Below, one piece after another: positions 10,401 through 18,689 of a stretch of DNA of 25,076 nt. The notes below the pieces were generated by a model. That model ran no database searches. It was given only the letters and a program-made list of their open reading frames with translations, and had not been told where the DNA came from. The stretch covers positions 1 to 25,076 of the forward strand of contig JAUCBJ010004892.1 of the NCBI GenBank assembly GCA_032718475.1, given 5' to 3'. The position numbers were made by a program, and so were the translations under genes. How positions within the stretch are numbered: the stretch's first letter is position 1; each line of letters starts with the position of its first letter. The stretch is from Nemertoderma westbladi. Its lineage: Eukaryota; Xenacoelomorpha; Nemertodermatida; Nemertodermatidae.

Positions 10401-13400
10401 CGGGCACATCACATGTAAATGTGAGAGGGGGAAATAACACATTTGGTAAGTAATTAAGATTTTAACGTTATTAATTAATTAACAGGTAAGATAATTAGAC
10501 ATCTTGACAATGAAGGAATAATTACCACATATTTTTAACATTCAAATTTAATGGATAAAAAATGATAAAAAGTTTCAGAAGAAGTTTTAGTTGAAGAGAA
10601 TATTATTATTATTGATAAGTGATTGAACTATATAAGGATCAGAACGGATACAATTCGTCAATACCGCAGTCAGATACAAAATAATGCTACAGCTAAAGCA
10701 TTCCAAACAAAATATTAATTGAAATTAAAATTAACTATTTAAATGCTTCCATATATGGTTTGCGTCAAGATTGCTAAAAATACTATGATAAGAAATTTCA
10801 AAAAATATAAACTTCCATAATTAAAACAATTTAACAATTAACTTGTATTAAAGGGCCCACATGCTTTAAAATATTGCATCTACATGTTATGTATCAAGCG
10901 AACTACGCGGTCATGCTCTAAAGAAAACATTTGCAACATGCGAACTAGCTAACTTTCAGTAACTAGCGTCGTATAACTGAATATCGAATAAATCTTACCA
11001 TTTGTGTAGCGCCGTGGGCAGCTAGGTTCAACTGGTTAGCTTGCAGCTGCGCCGCCTTGATTTTGGCTTGTAAATGGCTCGGCGGGTGTAGGTATTTACA
11101 CGACTCCCGTTGGCATCTAAAAATAAAGTGAAACAATTTAAATAATATCCGGTGATTTTTGAAAAATGTTTTTTTTTTAATTTCTGCGCCGGTTTTAACA
11201 CTGTGATATTAAAGAATATTGTTGAGTTATTGATGACAAACTTCTTTGAAAAAAACAATGCAAAATATGATATCAACCGGAATAATATTTATACCTATTA
11301 CACGATTAATTTAACTAGAAAGCCAGCAAGCTGGCTGGAAGGAGCCCGGGGGAAGAATCCTAGCCAAGACAGATTTTACAAATGAACTATGTCAGTCAGC
11401 TGTAGGCCTAGTAAGTAGGCCTAAACTAAACAATTGTCTAAACTGTAAGGCGTGAGGCTAGCTGACTTTGTCGATCGTCCCACATAATAAAAAATTAAAC
11501 TTTGCTACCACTAACAAAAATATAATATGAAGCAAATAATTTCATTATCAAGCACGTTTACAAGATATAAGATTACCGAATATTTATGAAAAAATGCCCA
11601 TGATGCACAACCGGGACACCGGGCGAGTGATGACCCTGAACCCACCCTACAACCACCCTATATTATAAATGCGACTCCATTTCCATACGAATATTACAAC
11701 ACCGGCTGCTAAGGGAATCAACCAATGCTGCATTATAGAACAAAACTAACAATAGAAAGGGGTAGCTATAGTTACTAAAACTAAAACACAAACAAAGCGC
11801 AAATATCCTAGCTGTTCCACATTAGTGTCAGTAGTTCTAGTAAGATAATAATAGTGATAACAGTTTGCCGCACCCAGACCCAGTCCAGCAGAATAACCTA
11901 TGGAGATAGATATTATGACAACACACCCGGTTTCTTTTAAATTTGTGTGATTTGAGTTTTATGTTCGCTTCGCACCACTATTGAGTTTTATAATATTTGT
12001 AAGAAATGTTAAACTTATCTTATGCCAATGTAGTAATGGTATTAAAATATAATTAAATTAATTTGCACTATTAATGCTTCAGCTAAAAAATGATGCTAAT
12101 CCTATGTAATAAAAAAATAAGAATATTATTTGTAAGAACTTTCTACATATATCCTATACAAAATAATCAGCCCAATGATTCGTGGAATAATAATATAATC
12201 CTACTGCAGTTGTATATTTTATTTTGTTTATTGACAACTCAACTATTTTCTGTCTATCCCTGAGAGCTGATAAAGGATGTGTAGACTCAGCCAGCAGCCA
12301 GCAGCAGGAGGGGTGTAGTCAAGAAATTCTGCATTGATGGAATTCTATCTCAAGCAGCCCGGCACTCAACCATAATTCACAGCTAGCTGCTGCAGCAGCT
12401 CAGGGAGGAGTTGTTCTTTACCATTGCTATTAATTTCGCGACAAAATAATTTCAAAAAAACGAAATATATCGAATACCACACATTGAATTGATCTGATAT
12501 TTTGTAACGCGATTACTTAAAAAAAAGCAATTAAAAGCAATTTACTTGTAAAATTTCAACAAAATCGCCAGGCAGGAAGTGCCTGAACCTAGATAATTAT
12601 CAGTCAGGCAGTCAGTCAGTGTTATATATCCTAAGATTTTACAGTAAGTATCCCGCCTGTCGAGCGGGCTCCTAACTATACATATTTATTATTTGTACTT
12701 CTAATTTTTACCAACGGGCAATTTGTAAAAATATCAATTCAGATAGATTGGCGTTCTTTAGTTCCCGCGGCTCGTTATAATTATAATATTTTGGTAATAT
12801 AGGCAAAGCAGTTGAAACAACTTATTATTCGGAGTCCATTCAAAATTTTGGAAGTAAAATGAGAGGACTGTAAATGAAAAAACAAAGTTGCTTTGTTCGA
12901 AAACTCAGCCAATGTATATCTATGTATCAATGGTATCAATGTATACCAATGTACTCTACTGTATATCAGTTTTCATTACAGAGAGACAATAAATGTTGAC
13001 CAGCCAGAACTTGCTATGGATATTGTGGAATTGCACTCTAATACAAATGTCGCCGTGTCTTAAACAAGAATAGACATTAATTATTTATTAGGAGATTAAT
13101 TCTCCATACCAACATCAACTACATTTTAATATTTGGTTCGGGAATAAAAGGATCTAATACAAACAAACAGTTTGATTACATTGTCACCTTCAAAATATAG
13201 TATTTATCAAAACGTACTGCATCTATGATGATAGATAGATATATAATTGAAATTATGTTCCACAAAGGAAATTCGAAAGACCTGCGGGATATAAAGAACC
13301 GCTTGATATAAAGACCCGCGGGATATAAAGAACCGCGGGATATAAAGACCCGGGGATATAAATTGACCGGGATCCATCGACCCTATAAACACCATATAGA

Positions 13401-16021
13401 TTCGGCCATGCCTCACCTGCCCTTAATATAATCCATACATACGATAACAGTGTTATCTGATTGGTCAATATAAACTTGTTCAGGTGGGTGGCAGTATCTG
13501 CACTCGCCTTCCCCCCTTACACAGTTACCTCTCTGGAAATCTCGACAAACCTGTAACAAAATATGAAATGATAAATAATTCGAAAACTTAAATATCAAGA
13601 TAATAATAGCTATAAACACAAGTTTTGATCACCAACATATTTACTACAAAATTAAATGAATAATTATATTAAATCCTCAAAACAAGTTATTTGCCATTTG
13701 AATTACTAGCTACTACTACTAGTGAGCGAGCGTCGGACAGTCCAGTTATTGGTCTATATGTCATAGCCAGTCGTCCACAGCTATGCTTTCCTTACTGTGT
13801 TGGTTGCCAGAGAAGTAGATCTGGTATGACCTCGTCTTTACTTCGCCAGCAGTGCCCACTGAATCTTAATCTGCGTTCACGGAAGGTGGTTGATACAGGT
13901 GGTATTGTACCATAAAGCTCGGCGTTTGTCATGTGTTGTCTCCAGCTGATGTTTAGGGCTGCCCTTAGTAGTCTTGTGTAGCAACCATCAATTCGTTGAT
14001 CAAGTAATTTCGTCAGTGTCCAGGTCTCACCCCCAATAAAAGTACACTTTCCACCATCTGGTGTGAGTACCTGAGCCTCTGTGTCACAATATAATAATCC
14101 AATGCCAGCAACAATTACTTCTGGTATTCCATAAGCTCTTAGGATTTCAAGCATTTTACCTCTACGGACTCAGTCGAATGCTTTCTTGAAGTCCACAAAA
14201 GTCAAACAGCTACTAACAGCTGGGATGTTCTTTGAATTAATTCCCTTCAACCAGCCTCCGTATCACTACTATATGAGCAATTGTTGACATATTTGGTAGT
14301 TTCTATATGTGAGGTCTAATTATATATACATTACATTATATACATATTTATTTATTTTGTTGTATATTTTGACATCCACTACGATATTATTGCGCTTATT
14401 TACCCTGAACGGGGGTGTATCTTTCAATATTATTGACAGTTTGCTTAGATTCACTCACCTGCAGTCTATCGGTTTTATTAAATTTTTGCACTAAAGAAGC
14501 GTCTGCTATGAGTCCAGGTTGAGTGGGGGATTGAGGAATGCCGAGCAGTGATTGGCCAGTTTGGGCGGGAAGGTAGGTCCCAGCTTGTACACCCGTCGGC
14601 ATTATAGCATATGGAAGACCGGGTGGCGGCTAAAAGAGGGAAATATATATAAATTATTAAGGAAGTTATGGAGGCCGAAGTTTTACAAAGTCGACATGGA
14701 GACAGGCTCTCCGGCCATTCCGATAACAGTGTACGCAAAAGTTCGGCCTAGAAATACCACCTGAGTCGTTGTATGTCTGGAGGTTGTATCCTTAAGGCAT
14801 TCCATCTGTCAATATCGATCATCTGCAACCACTGTGCTCGCCGTCTTGTCCGTCTTATCCACTTAGTATAGTTAGAATGAAAGGTTAGTATTAACAATGG
14901 GCCGCAATGTCCACTACATTTAATTCATTCACTTTTTCCCCTACCAATTTTGACATTACCTTTCCCACAGAGATTTATAGTAGAAGAGGTGAGAGAAAGA
15001 AAGGTTCTTCGTGTAATTTTAATAATTTAATAAATACATATTGAATGAATTAATTTAAACCGGGATGAATGTAAATAAAGACAACGTACCCAATAGGCTG
15101 TAGTGTAGGCTGGGTTAACGAAACCATTGCTGTGAGTCTGTATGTAGGTCTGTGCAGATTGTTCATTGACCTTTCCCGCAGTTGGGTATCCTGGTTGCTG
15201 CGGTAACTAAACACAAAATTTAACATCTATGAATCCAAATACATCGGATACCATCAAGAATAATTTGTAAATTAGGGGTCTCTCTTCAAAAGATTTTCCC
15301 TGAGGTCTGAAATGCGGCTTTGCATTGCATTTAACCTCTGACAGCGCAGAAATTAAATGCTTCGCGATTTTCTAAAAAATTACAATCGTCTCATTCTCTT
15401 TCAAATTATTAAAACGTATGTTCCAAAATATTTTCTGACGATAAGAAATCATTGCAAATATTTTTAAACTAACAAATAGCGTACTATAAAATTAAAATAG
15501 TGTTCGCGAACAGAATATTTTCTGTGACAAGATAATTACAAAAGATACCACTATGGCCCTGGCCCAGGTACATGGGACACCCATTTTTCGATTAGCTTGT
15601 TTGAACTGTTCTGAATTGTATCGATCTCTAGAACATATTTGTAATTTATTGAAAAAATTAATACTTTTTGTTTCTAGAACACTGTTTACCATTTCACTCG
15701 TGTCATAGAACATTGTTTTAATTTATTTATACGGAAAAATATCCGAGAATATTAAAGTCGTATCTTTTGTGACTTGTATTTATAAAATTTTATGTTTTAA
15801 AGCAGAAATTTGAATATCTAGCTTGGTCTATGACTTACAAACGGAATCCCTTGTTGAGTTCCAGATATCAATGGAGTGAGTCCTGCCGCTTGTGCAGAGG
15901 ATATTTGCTGCATGATGTGCTGCTTTTGCTGCTGAATGGCGGCACGTCCGTTTATGTCTAGTTGGGTCTTCAGATGCGGTGGGGGGTGAAGATATTTGCA
16001 GTTATCTCGGGTGCATTTACC
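7252..16021 (-). CDS. MBNL: Muscleblind-like (MBNL) CCCH zinc-finger RNA-binding protein, 5'-partial, seven coding exons
   Basis: Muscleblind proteins bind YGCY-type RNA motifs through paired CCCH fingers and control alternative splicing, localisation and stability of mRNAs in nucleus and cytoplasm. Joined exons are 16021-15839, 15206-15090, 14629-14459, 13550-13417, 11116-10999, 8386-8173 and 7418-7252. All have AG acceptors and GT donors, phases agree at every junction, and the total of 1104 nt is a whole number of codons. Visible in order: second half of ZnF2 (CX4CX3H), a Gln/Pro/Thr-rich linker, ZnF3 (CX7CX6CX3H), ZnF4 (CX7CX4CX3H, its first Cys at the end of the ZnF3 exon), a KIKAAQLQ helix, a KRPAL motif, a five-Gln run and an Ala-rich tail. 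The start codon, ZnF1 and the first Cys of ZnF2 are missing and should be upstream, beyond 25076. Family assignment is secure from the fingers. Isoform structure is inferred, since several exons are multiples of three and could be skipped. Confidence 0.95.
7841..8022 (+). repeat. Dispersed repeat family 1, copy A (intronic)
   Basis: It starts with GTGGGGCGAGCCATGAAG and ends near ACTCGGTACACATGTAG. The same landmarks in the same order, GTGGGGCGAGCCACGAAG then ATCTTTGATGAA then AAACTTGGTACACATGT, occur in reverse orientation at 21690-21872. The two copies are diverged and differ in their centre. No ORF is present. It is probably a non-autonomous transposable element lying in the last muscleblind intron. 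Confidence 0.6.
8173..8386 (-). CDS. MBNL: MBNL exon: KRPAL nuclear-localisation region and poly-Gln
   Basis: The exon has 214 nt: 71 codons plus one base carried into the next exon. The acceptor is CCCTATTTAG before GCGCTT and the donor is CAAT followed by GTAAGT. The peptide includes [17 protein letters not shown], in which KRPAL matches the LPKRPAL element of vertebrate MBNLs. It then has an Ala/Ser segment, a five-Gln run encoded by CAA CAA CAA CAA CAG, and [14 protein letters not shown]. The KRPAL match and splice sites make the exon secure; the remainder is weakly conserved low-complexity tail. Confidence 0.92.
8387..9462. other. MBNL intron segment, nothing further recognised
   Basis: This is AT-rich intronic DNA between the KRPAL exon and the foldback element, without a recognisable exon, RNA gene or repeat. 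Confidence 0.5.
9466..9973. mobile_element. Foldback MITE with long terminal inverted repeats and TAA target duplication (PIF/Harbinger-like)
   Basis: The left end GGCCCCCCTCACACGGAGC and the right end are perfect reverse complements for at least 31 bp. Similarity continues inward over more than 100 bp of each arm, with one 13-bp difference. Both ends are flanked by TAA (9463-9465 and 9974-9976), the TWA-type 3-bp duplication characteristic of PIF/Harbinger transposons, whose termini commonly begin GG(G/C)C. The arms consist of iterated CAACTTGTT(T/G)C motifs alternating with CCCTCACACACAG. The centre (about 9640-9770) is unrelated AT-rich sequence. There is no transposase, so it is non-autonomous. 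It lies in the muscleblind intron between the ZnF4 and KRPAL exons. Confidence 0.85.
9977..10226. other. MBNL intron between foldback element and candidate cassette exon
   Basis: No feature is recognised in this AT-rich stretch. Confidence 0.5.
10227..10301 (-). CDS. Candidate MBNL cassette exon encoding a KRLRE basic motif
   Basis: This is a 75-nt interval on the transcribed strand with AG at 10303-10302 and GT at 10226-10225 (CTG then GTACTT). It is open, a multiple of three and phase 0 at both ends, so it can be included or skipped between the ZnF4 exon and the 214-nt exon without a frame change. It would add 25 residues containing [18 protein letters not shown]. Vertebrate MBNL1 has a short alternatively spliced exon at this position, encoding a KRPLE half of a bipartite nuclear-localisation signal whose other half is KRPAL. 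The KRPAL half is present in the next exon here. The acceptor pyrimidine tract and donor are only fair, so this is inference, not a firm call. Confidence 0.42.
10304..10420 (-). promoter_or_regulatory. Candidate MBNL-binding YGCY cluster upstream of cassette exon
   Basis: On the transcribed strand this segment contains TTGCCTGCTTATC, ATTGCTCTC, ACGCTGATCTGCTATT, and a further TTGCT within the candidate exon: about six YGCY tetramers in some 140 nt, with pyrimidine stretches. MBNL proteins bind YGCY motifs and autoregulate their own alternative exon in vertebrates. Binding here is inferred only. Confidence 0.3.
10999..11116 (-). CDS. MBNL: MBNL exon: ZnF4 and following helix
   Basis: The exon has 118 nt. 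The first base A completes the Arg codon split with the preceding exon, then 39 codons follow to a phase 0 end at ATG before GTAAG. The acceptor is TTTTTAG. The peptide begins [20 protein letters not shown], giving ZnF4 spacing CX7CX4CX3H with the Cys at residue 38 of the preceding exon. It continues [19 protein letters not shown], matching the amphipathic KIKAAQ-type helix after ZnF4 in the family. A 2.6-kb intron with a candidate cassette exon and a mobile element follows. Confidence 0.95.
11117..13280. other. MBNL intron between ZnF3 and ZnF4 exons
   Basis: This intron has no coding potential that I accept. It holds one copy of dispersed repeat family 2 (12018-12320) and a perfect 16-bp palindrome AGCTGCTGCAGCAGCT at about 12384-12399. 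Several TAGGCCTA-type words occur near 11404-11420. Confidence 0.6.
12018..12320 (+). repeat. Dispersed repeat family 2, copy A
   Basis: Landmarks CTTATGCCAATGTAGTAAT, TTAATGCTTCAGCTAAAAAA, GTGGAATAATAATA and a CAGCCAGCAGCCAGCAGCAG tail recur in the same order and orientation at 20940-21330 (CTTATGCCGATGTAGTAAT and so on). Divergence is substantial and spacing differs. No ORF is visible. It is probably a non-autonomous mobile element of unknown class. Confidence 0.6.
13281..13370. repeat. 17-bp tandem repeat, about five copies
   Basis: Units of pattern CCGCGGGATATAAAGA repeat from 13281, each with a GATATAAAGA core, decaying at the right end into GGGGATATAAATTG and CCGGGATCC. It lies in the intron just downstream of the ZnF3 exon donor. 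Confidence 0.85.
13417..13550 (-). CDS. MBNL: MBNL exon: ZnF3 and first Cys of ZnF4
   Basis: The exon has 134 nt, entering in phase 0 and leaving after two bases of an Arg codon (AG, then A from the next exon). The acceptor is TTGTTACAG and the donor is GGCAG followed by GTGAGG. It encodes [10 protein letters not shown] at the start and VCMDYIKG at the end. ZnF3 ligands are C2, C10, C17 and H21, giving CX7CX6CX3H. C38 begins ZnF4. The finger carries an extra Cys at residue 20 directly before the ligand His (RYCH where vertebrate proteins have RFAH); it is probably not a ligand, and I have not seen it in family members I remember. Confidence 0.96.
13690..14230 (-). pseudogene. Internally deleted non-LTR retrotransposon reverse-transcriptase fragment
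   Basis: On the minus strand an RT palm motif FVDFKKAFD (about 14195-14170) is followed by an in-frame TGA at 14172-14170. A readable frame then runs from 14154 to 13792: [13 protein letters not shown], then an abrupt join at about 14050-14030 to [19 protein letters not shown], with [17 protein letters not shown] further on. In complete elements of this type the first part belongs to the RT fingers/palm and the second to the region after the YADD box. The QGD and YADD boxes are therefore missing through an internal deletion. The tail after 13792 remains recognisable past another stop. It is a dead element within the MBNL intron, antisense to the plus strand and sense to MBNL. Confidence 0.85.
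14459..14629 (-). CDS. MBNL: MBNL exon: linker ending in KTDRLQ before ZnF3
   Basis: This 171-nt, 57-codon exon is phase 0 at both ends. The acceptor has a good pyrimidine tract (CCCTCTTTTAG before CCGCCACCC) and the donor is CTGCAG followed by GTGAGT. The peptide starts [13 protein letters not shown] and ends [11 protein letters not shown]. The final KxxRTDRLE-like segment is the conserved lead-in to the third muscleblind finger, so joining to the next exon gives ...TDRLQ-VCRDF, as expected for the family. The preceding 40 residues are a Pro/Gln/Gly-rich low-complexity linker. Confidence 0.9.
15090..15206 (-). CDS. MBNL: MBNL exon: inter-finger linker A
   Basis: This 117-nt, 39-codon exon is phase 0 at both ends. 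The acceptor is TTTAG before TTACCG, and the donor is TGG followed by GTACGT at 15089. The peptide runs from [11 protein letters not shown] to NPAYTTAYW and has no recognisable domain. Muscleblind linkers between the ZnF1-2 and ZnF3-4 pairs are poorly conserved and rich in Pro, Ala, Gln and Thr, as here. Assignment rests on splice sites, openness, matching phase and position between two certain exons. It could be a cassette exon because it is a multiple of three. Confidence 0.75.
15839..16021 (-). CDS. MBNL: MBNL exon: ZnF2 C-terminal half and linker
   Basis: The exon has 183 nt, 61 codons, phase 0 at both ends. The acceptor is TTGCAG before GGT (AG at 16023-16022) and the donor is TTT followed by GTAAGT. 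It opens with [18 protein letters not shown], the hallmark of the second muscleblind finger: C3, C8 and H12 are zinc ligands, and the first Cys must come from the preceding exon outside the window. The split just before Gly matches my recollection of the vertebrate MBNL exon border. The rest is a Gln-rich linker ([15 protein letters not shown]). The exon starts at GGT; the codons just before it are intronic acceptor sequence. Confidence 0.93.
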
Positions 16022-16480
16022 CTGCAATAAAAATAAAATGAAAACAAATATAAAGGATTGTTTAACGGCATATCAAAATGGAGTCATCGATTGTCCGATC
16101 TGTAACCAAGTGGGTCGGGTAAAGTAAACTTCATTGAGTAACTTTAATGGTATTGGGAATGTCTTGGTCATTATTAACTACTTTGTGATACATGATATAC
16201 TCTACAACAAATTTTTGATGTGGCGGCTTAGTGTTAGCCAGCCGCACAGCAAAGTAGCACCAACAACTAGATATTGTTGCTTTAGCGGATCTCAAAGATA
16301 GTCCGACTGAAGGCTGACTGTTGGATACAGTCAGCACTTATATATTTGGTGTGCGTATATTCCGCACAAATTTAATGGTTAATTAAGTTACTCAAAATAA
16401 TTTAATTATTATTAATCCTGTTGATTGAACCGTGTACAAATGTGCTGAGGTTTTTACTCTTCAAGATGTTCTTCCATGCT
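16022..16480. other. MBNL intron adjacent to the 21-bp array
   Basis: No gene is supported. It contains a perfect 8-bp hairpin with a 7-nt loop at 16313-16335 (GCTGACTG, TTGGATA, CAGTCAGC). A 68-codon minus-strand frame across 16131-16337 shows no family features. Confidence 0.5.
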
Positions 16481-18449
16481 ATAAAGGGAGCTAAGTTCGT
16501 AACAAAGGGAGCTAAGATCGTACCAAAGGGAGCTAATATCGTACCAAAGGGAGCTTATATCGTACTAAAGGGAGCTAAGATCGTACCAAAGGGTGCTAAG
16601 ATCGTACCAAAGGGTGCTAATATCGTACCAAAGGGAGCTTATATCGTACTAAAGGGAGCTAAGATCGTACCAAAGGGTGCTAAGATCGTACCAAAGGGTG
16701 CTAAGATCGTACCAAAGGGAGCTGAGATAGAGCCAAAGGGAACTGAGATCGTACCAAGGGGAGCTAAGATCGTACCAAGGGGAGCTAAGATCGTACCAAA
16801 GGGAACTGAGATCGTACCAAAGGGAGCTAAGATCGTACCAAAGGGAACTGAGATCGTATCAAAGGGAACTGAGATCGTACCAAAGGGAACTGAGATCGTA
16901 CCAAAGGGAACTGAGATCGTACCAAAGGGAACTGAGATCGTACCAAAGGGAACTGAGATCGTACCAAAGGGAACTGAGATCGTACCAAAGGGAGCTAAGA
17001 TCGTACCAAATGGAGCTGATATCGTACCAAAGGGAACTGAGATCGTACCAAAGGGAGCTAAGATCCTACCAAAGGGAGCTTATATCGTACTAAAGGGAGC
17101 TAAGATCGTACCAAAGGGTGCTAAGATCGTACCAAAGGGTGCTAAGATCGTACCAAAGGGAGCTGAGATAGAGCCAAAGGGAACTGAGATCGTACCAAGG
17201 GGAGCTAAGATCGTACCAAGGGGAGCTAAGATCGTACCAAAGGGAACTGAGATCGTACCAAAGGGAGCTAAGATCGTACCAAAGGGAACTGAGATCGTAT
17301 CAAAGGGAACTGAGATCGTACCAAAGGGAACTGAGATCGTACCAAAGGGAACTGAGATCGTACCAAAGGGAACTGAGATCGTACCAAAGGGAACTGAGAT
17401 CGTACCAAAGGGAGCTAAGATCGTACCAAAGGGAACTGAGATCGTACCAAAGGGAGCTAAGATCGTACCAAAGGGAACTGAGATCGTACCAAAGGGAACT
17501 GAGATCGTACCAAAGGGAACTGAGATCGTACCAAAGGGAACTGAGATCGTACCAAAGGGAACTGAGATCGTACCAAAGGGAGCTAAGATCGTACCAAAGG
17601 AGCTGAGATCGTACCAAAGGGAACTGAGATCGTACCAAAGGGAACTGAGATCGTACCAAAGGGAGCTAAGATCGTACCAAATGGAGCTGATATCGTACCA
17701 AAGGGAACTGAGATCGTACCAAAGGGAGCTAAGATCGTACCAAAGGAGCTGAGATCGTACCAAAGGGAGCTGAGATAGAGCCAAAGGGAACTGAGATCGT
17801 ACCAAAGGGAACTGAGATCGTACCAAAGGGAGCTAAGATCGTACCAAAGGGAGCTAAGATCGTACCAAAGGGAACTGAGATCGTACCAAAGGGAACTGAG
17901 ATCGTACCAAAGGGAACTGAGATCGTACCAAAGGGAGCTAAGATCGTACCAAATGGAGCTGAGATCGTACCAAAGGGAACTGAGATCGTACCAAAGGGAA
18001 CTGAGATCGTACCAAAGGGAACTGAGATCGTACCAAAGGAGCTGAGATCGTACCAAAGGAGCTGAGATCGTACCAAAGGGAACTGAGATCGTACCAAAGG
18101 AGCTGAGATCGTACCAAAGGGAACTGAGATCGTACCAAAGGGAACTGAGATCGTACCAAAGGGAGCTAAGATCGTACCAAAGGAGCTGAGATCGTACCAA
18201 AGGGAGCTAAGATCGTACCAAAGGGAACTGAGATCATACCAAAGGGAACTGAGATCGTATCAAAGGGAACTGAGATCGTACCAAAGGGAGCTAAGATCGT
18301 ACCAAAGGGAGCTAAGATCGTACCAAAGGGAACTGAGATCGTACCAAAGGGAGCTGAGATCGTACCAAAGGGAGCTAAGATCGTACCAAAGGGAACTAAG
18401 ATCGTACCAAAGGGAGCTAAGATCGTACCAAAGGGAGCTCAGATCCGGA
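16481..18449 (+). repeat. 21-bp minisatellite, about 94 units, with a 441-bp higher-order duplication
   Basis: Units follow GG(A/T)GCTAAGATCGTACC or GGAACTGAGATCGTACC plus AAAG. As 21 is a multiple of three the plus frame stays open and reads KGAKIVP/KGTEIVP heptads for 443 codons (16421-17752), but other frames on both strands are open too. Rare variants recur at exactly 441 bp (21 units): GAGATAGAGCC at 16724 and 17165, and the GTATCAAAG unit at 16856 and 17297. Six units lack one G and are 20 bp (near 17597, 17743, 18037, 18057, 18098, 18178). These break the frame, which argues against selection for a protein. It lies in the presumed long upstream MBNL intron. Confidence 0.95.
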
Positions 18450-18469
18450 CTGAGGCTAATACCGGGAGC

Positions 18470-18662
18470 TTCAACTTGGACGATATCGTCAAATCTTGTG
18501 GAGACCAAGTGTCCTCTTCAAGTACAACGTCTTCACTCGATCTATTGAGTGGAGGTTTGAAACTGACAAACGAGTCCAAATTTCGTCCAAGTTGTAAGTT
18601 AAAATCGGCAATATCTTGATATAAAAGATTTTCATGGCAGTAGTAGCCAGTGAGAGTCTCCG
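18470..18662 (-). pseudogene. Fragment of a retrotransposon RT C-terminal region
   Basis: The minus frame contains AMKIFYIKILPILTYNLDEI, then WTRLSVSNLHSIDRVKTLYL, then KRTLGLHKI. It resembles the segment after the YADD and thumb region of non-LTR reverse transcriptases, where a K(I/V)LPILTYG..IW motif is common. It is bounded on one side by the 21-bp array and on the other by the oppositely oriented element at 18690. No catalytic motif is present. Frame is lost after LGLHKI. Confidence 0.6.
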
Positions 18663-18689
18663 AGGGTTTTTAATGCTGTGCAATGTGAT

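Noticed and set aside
16131-16337. 68-codon minus-strand frame as an upstream MBNL exon
   Set aside because: It contains no finger or other MBNL motif. The required upstream exon must end in a ZnF1/ZnF2 segment with a Cys seven residues before the ZnF2 second Cys, and none is found between 16022 and 25076.
16421-17752. 443-codon plus-strand frame of KGAKIVP/KGTEIVP heptads as a coiled or adhesive repeat protein
   Set aside because: Period 21 keeps any stop-free frame open, other frames on both strands are open as well, and six 20-bp units break the frame without consequence.
16481-18449. CRISPR-like array because of regular short repeats
   Set aside because: The repeats are contiguous without unique spacers, the context is a eukaryotic intron, and no cas genes are present.
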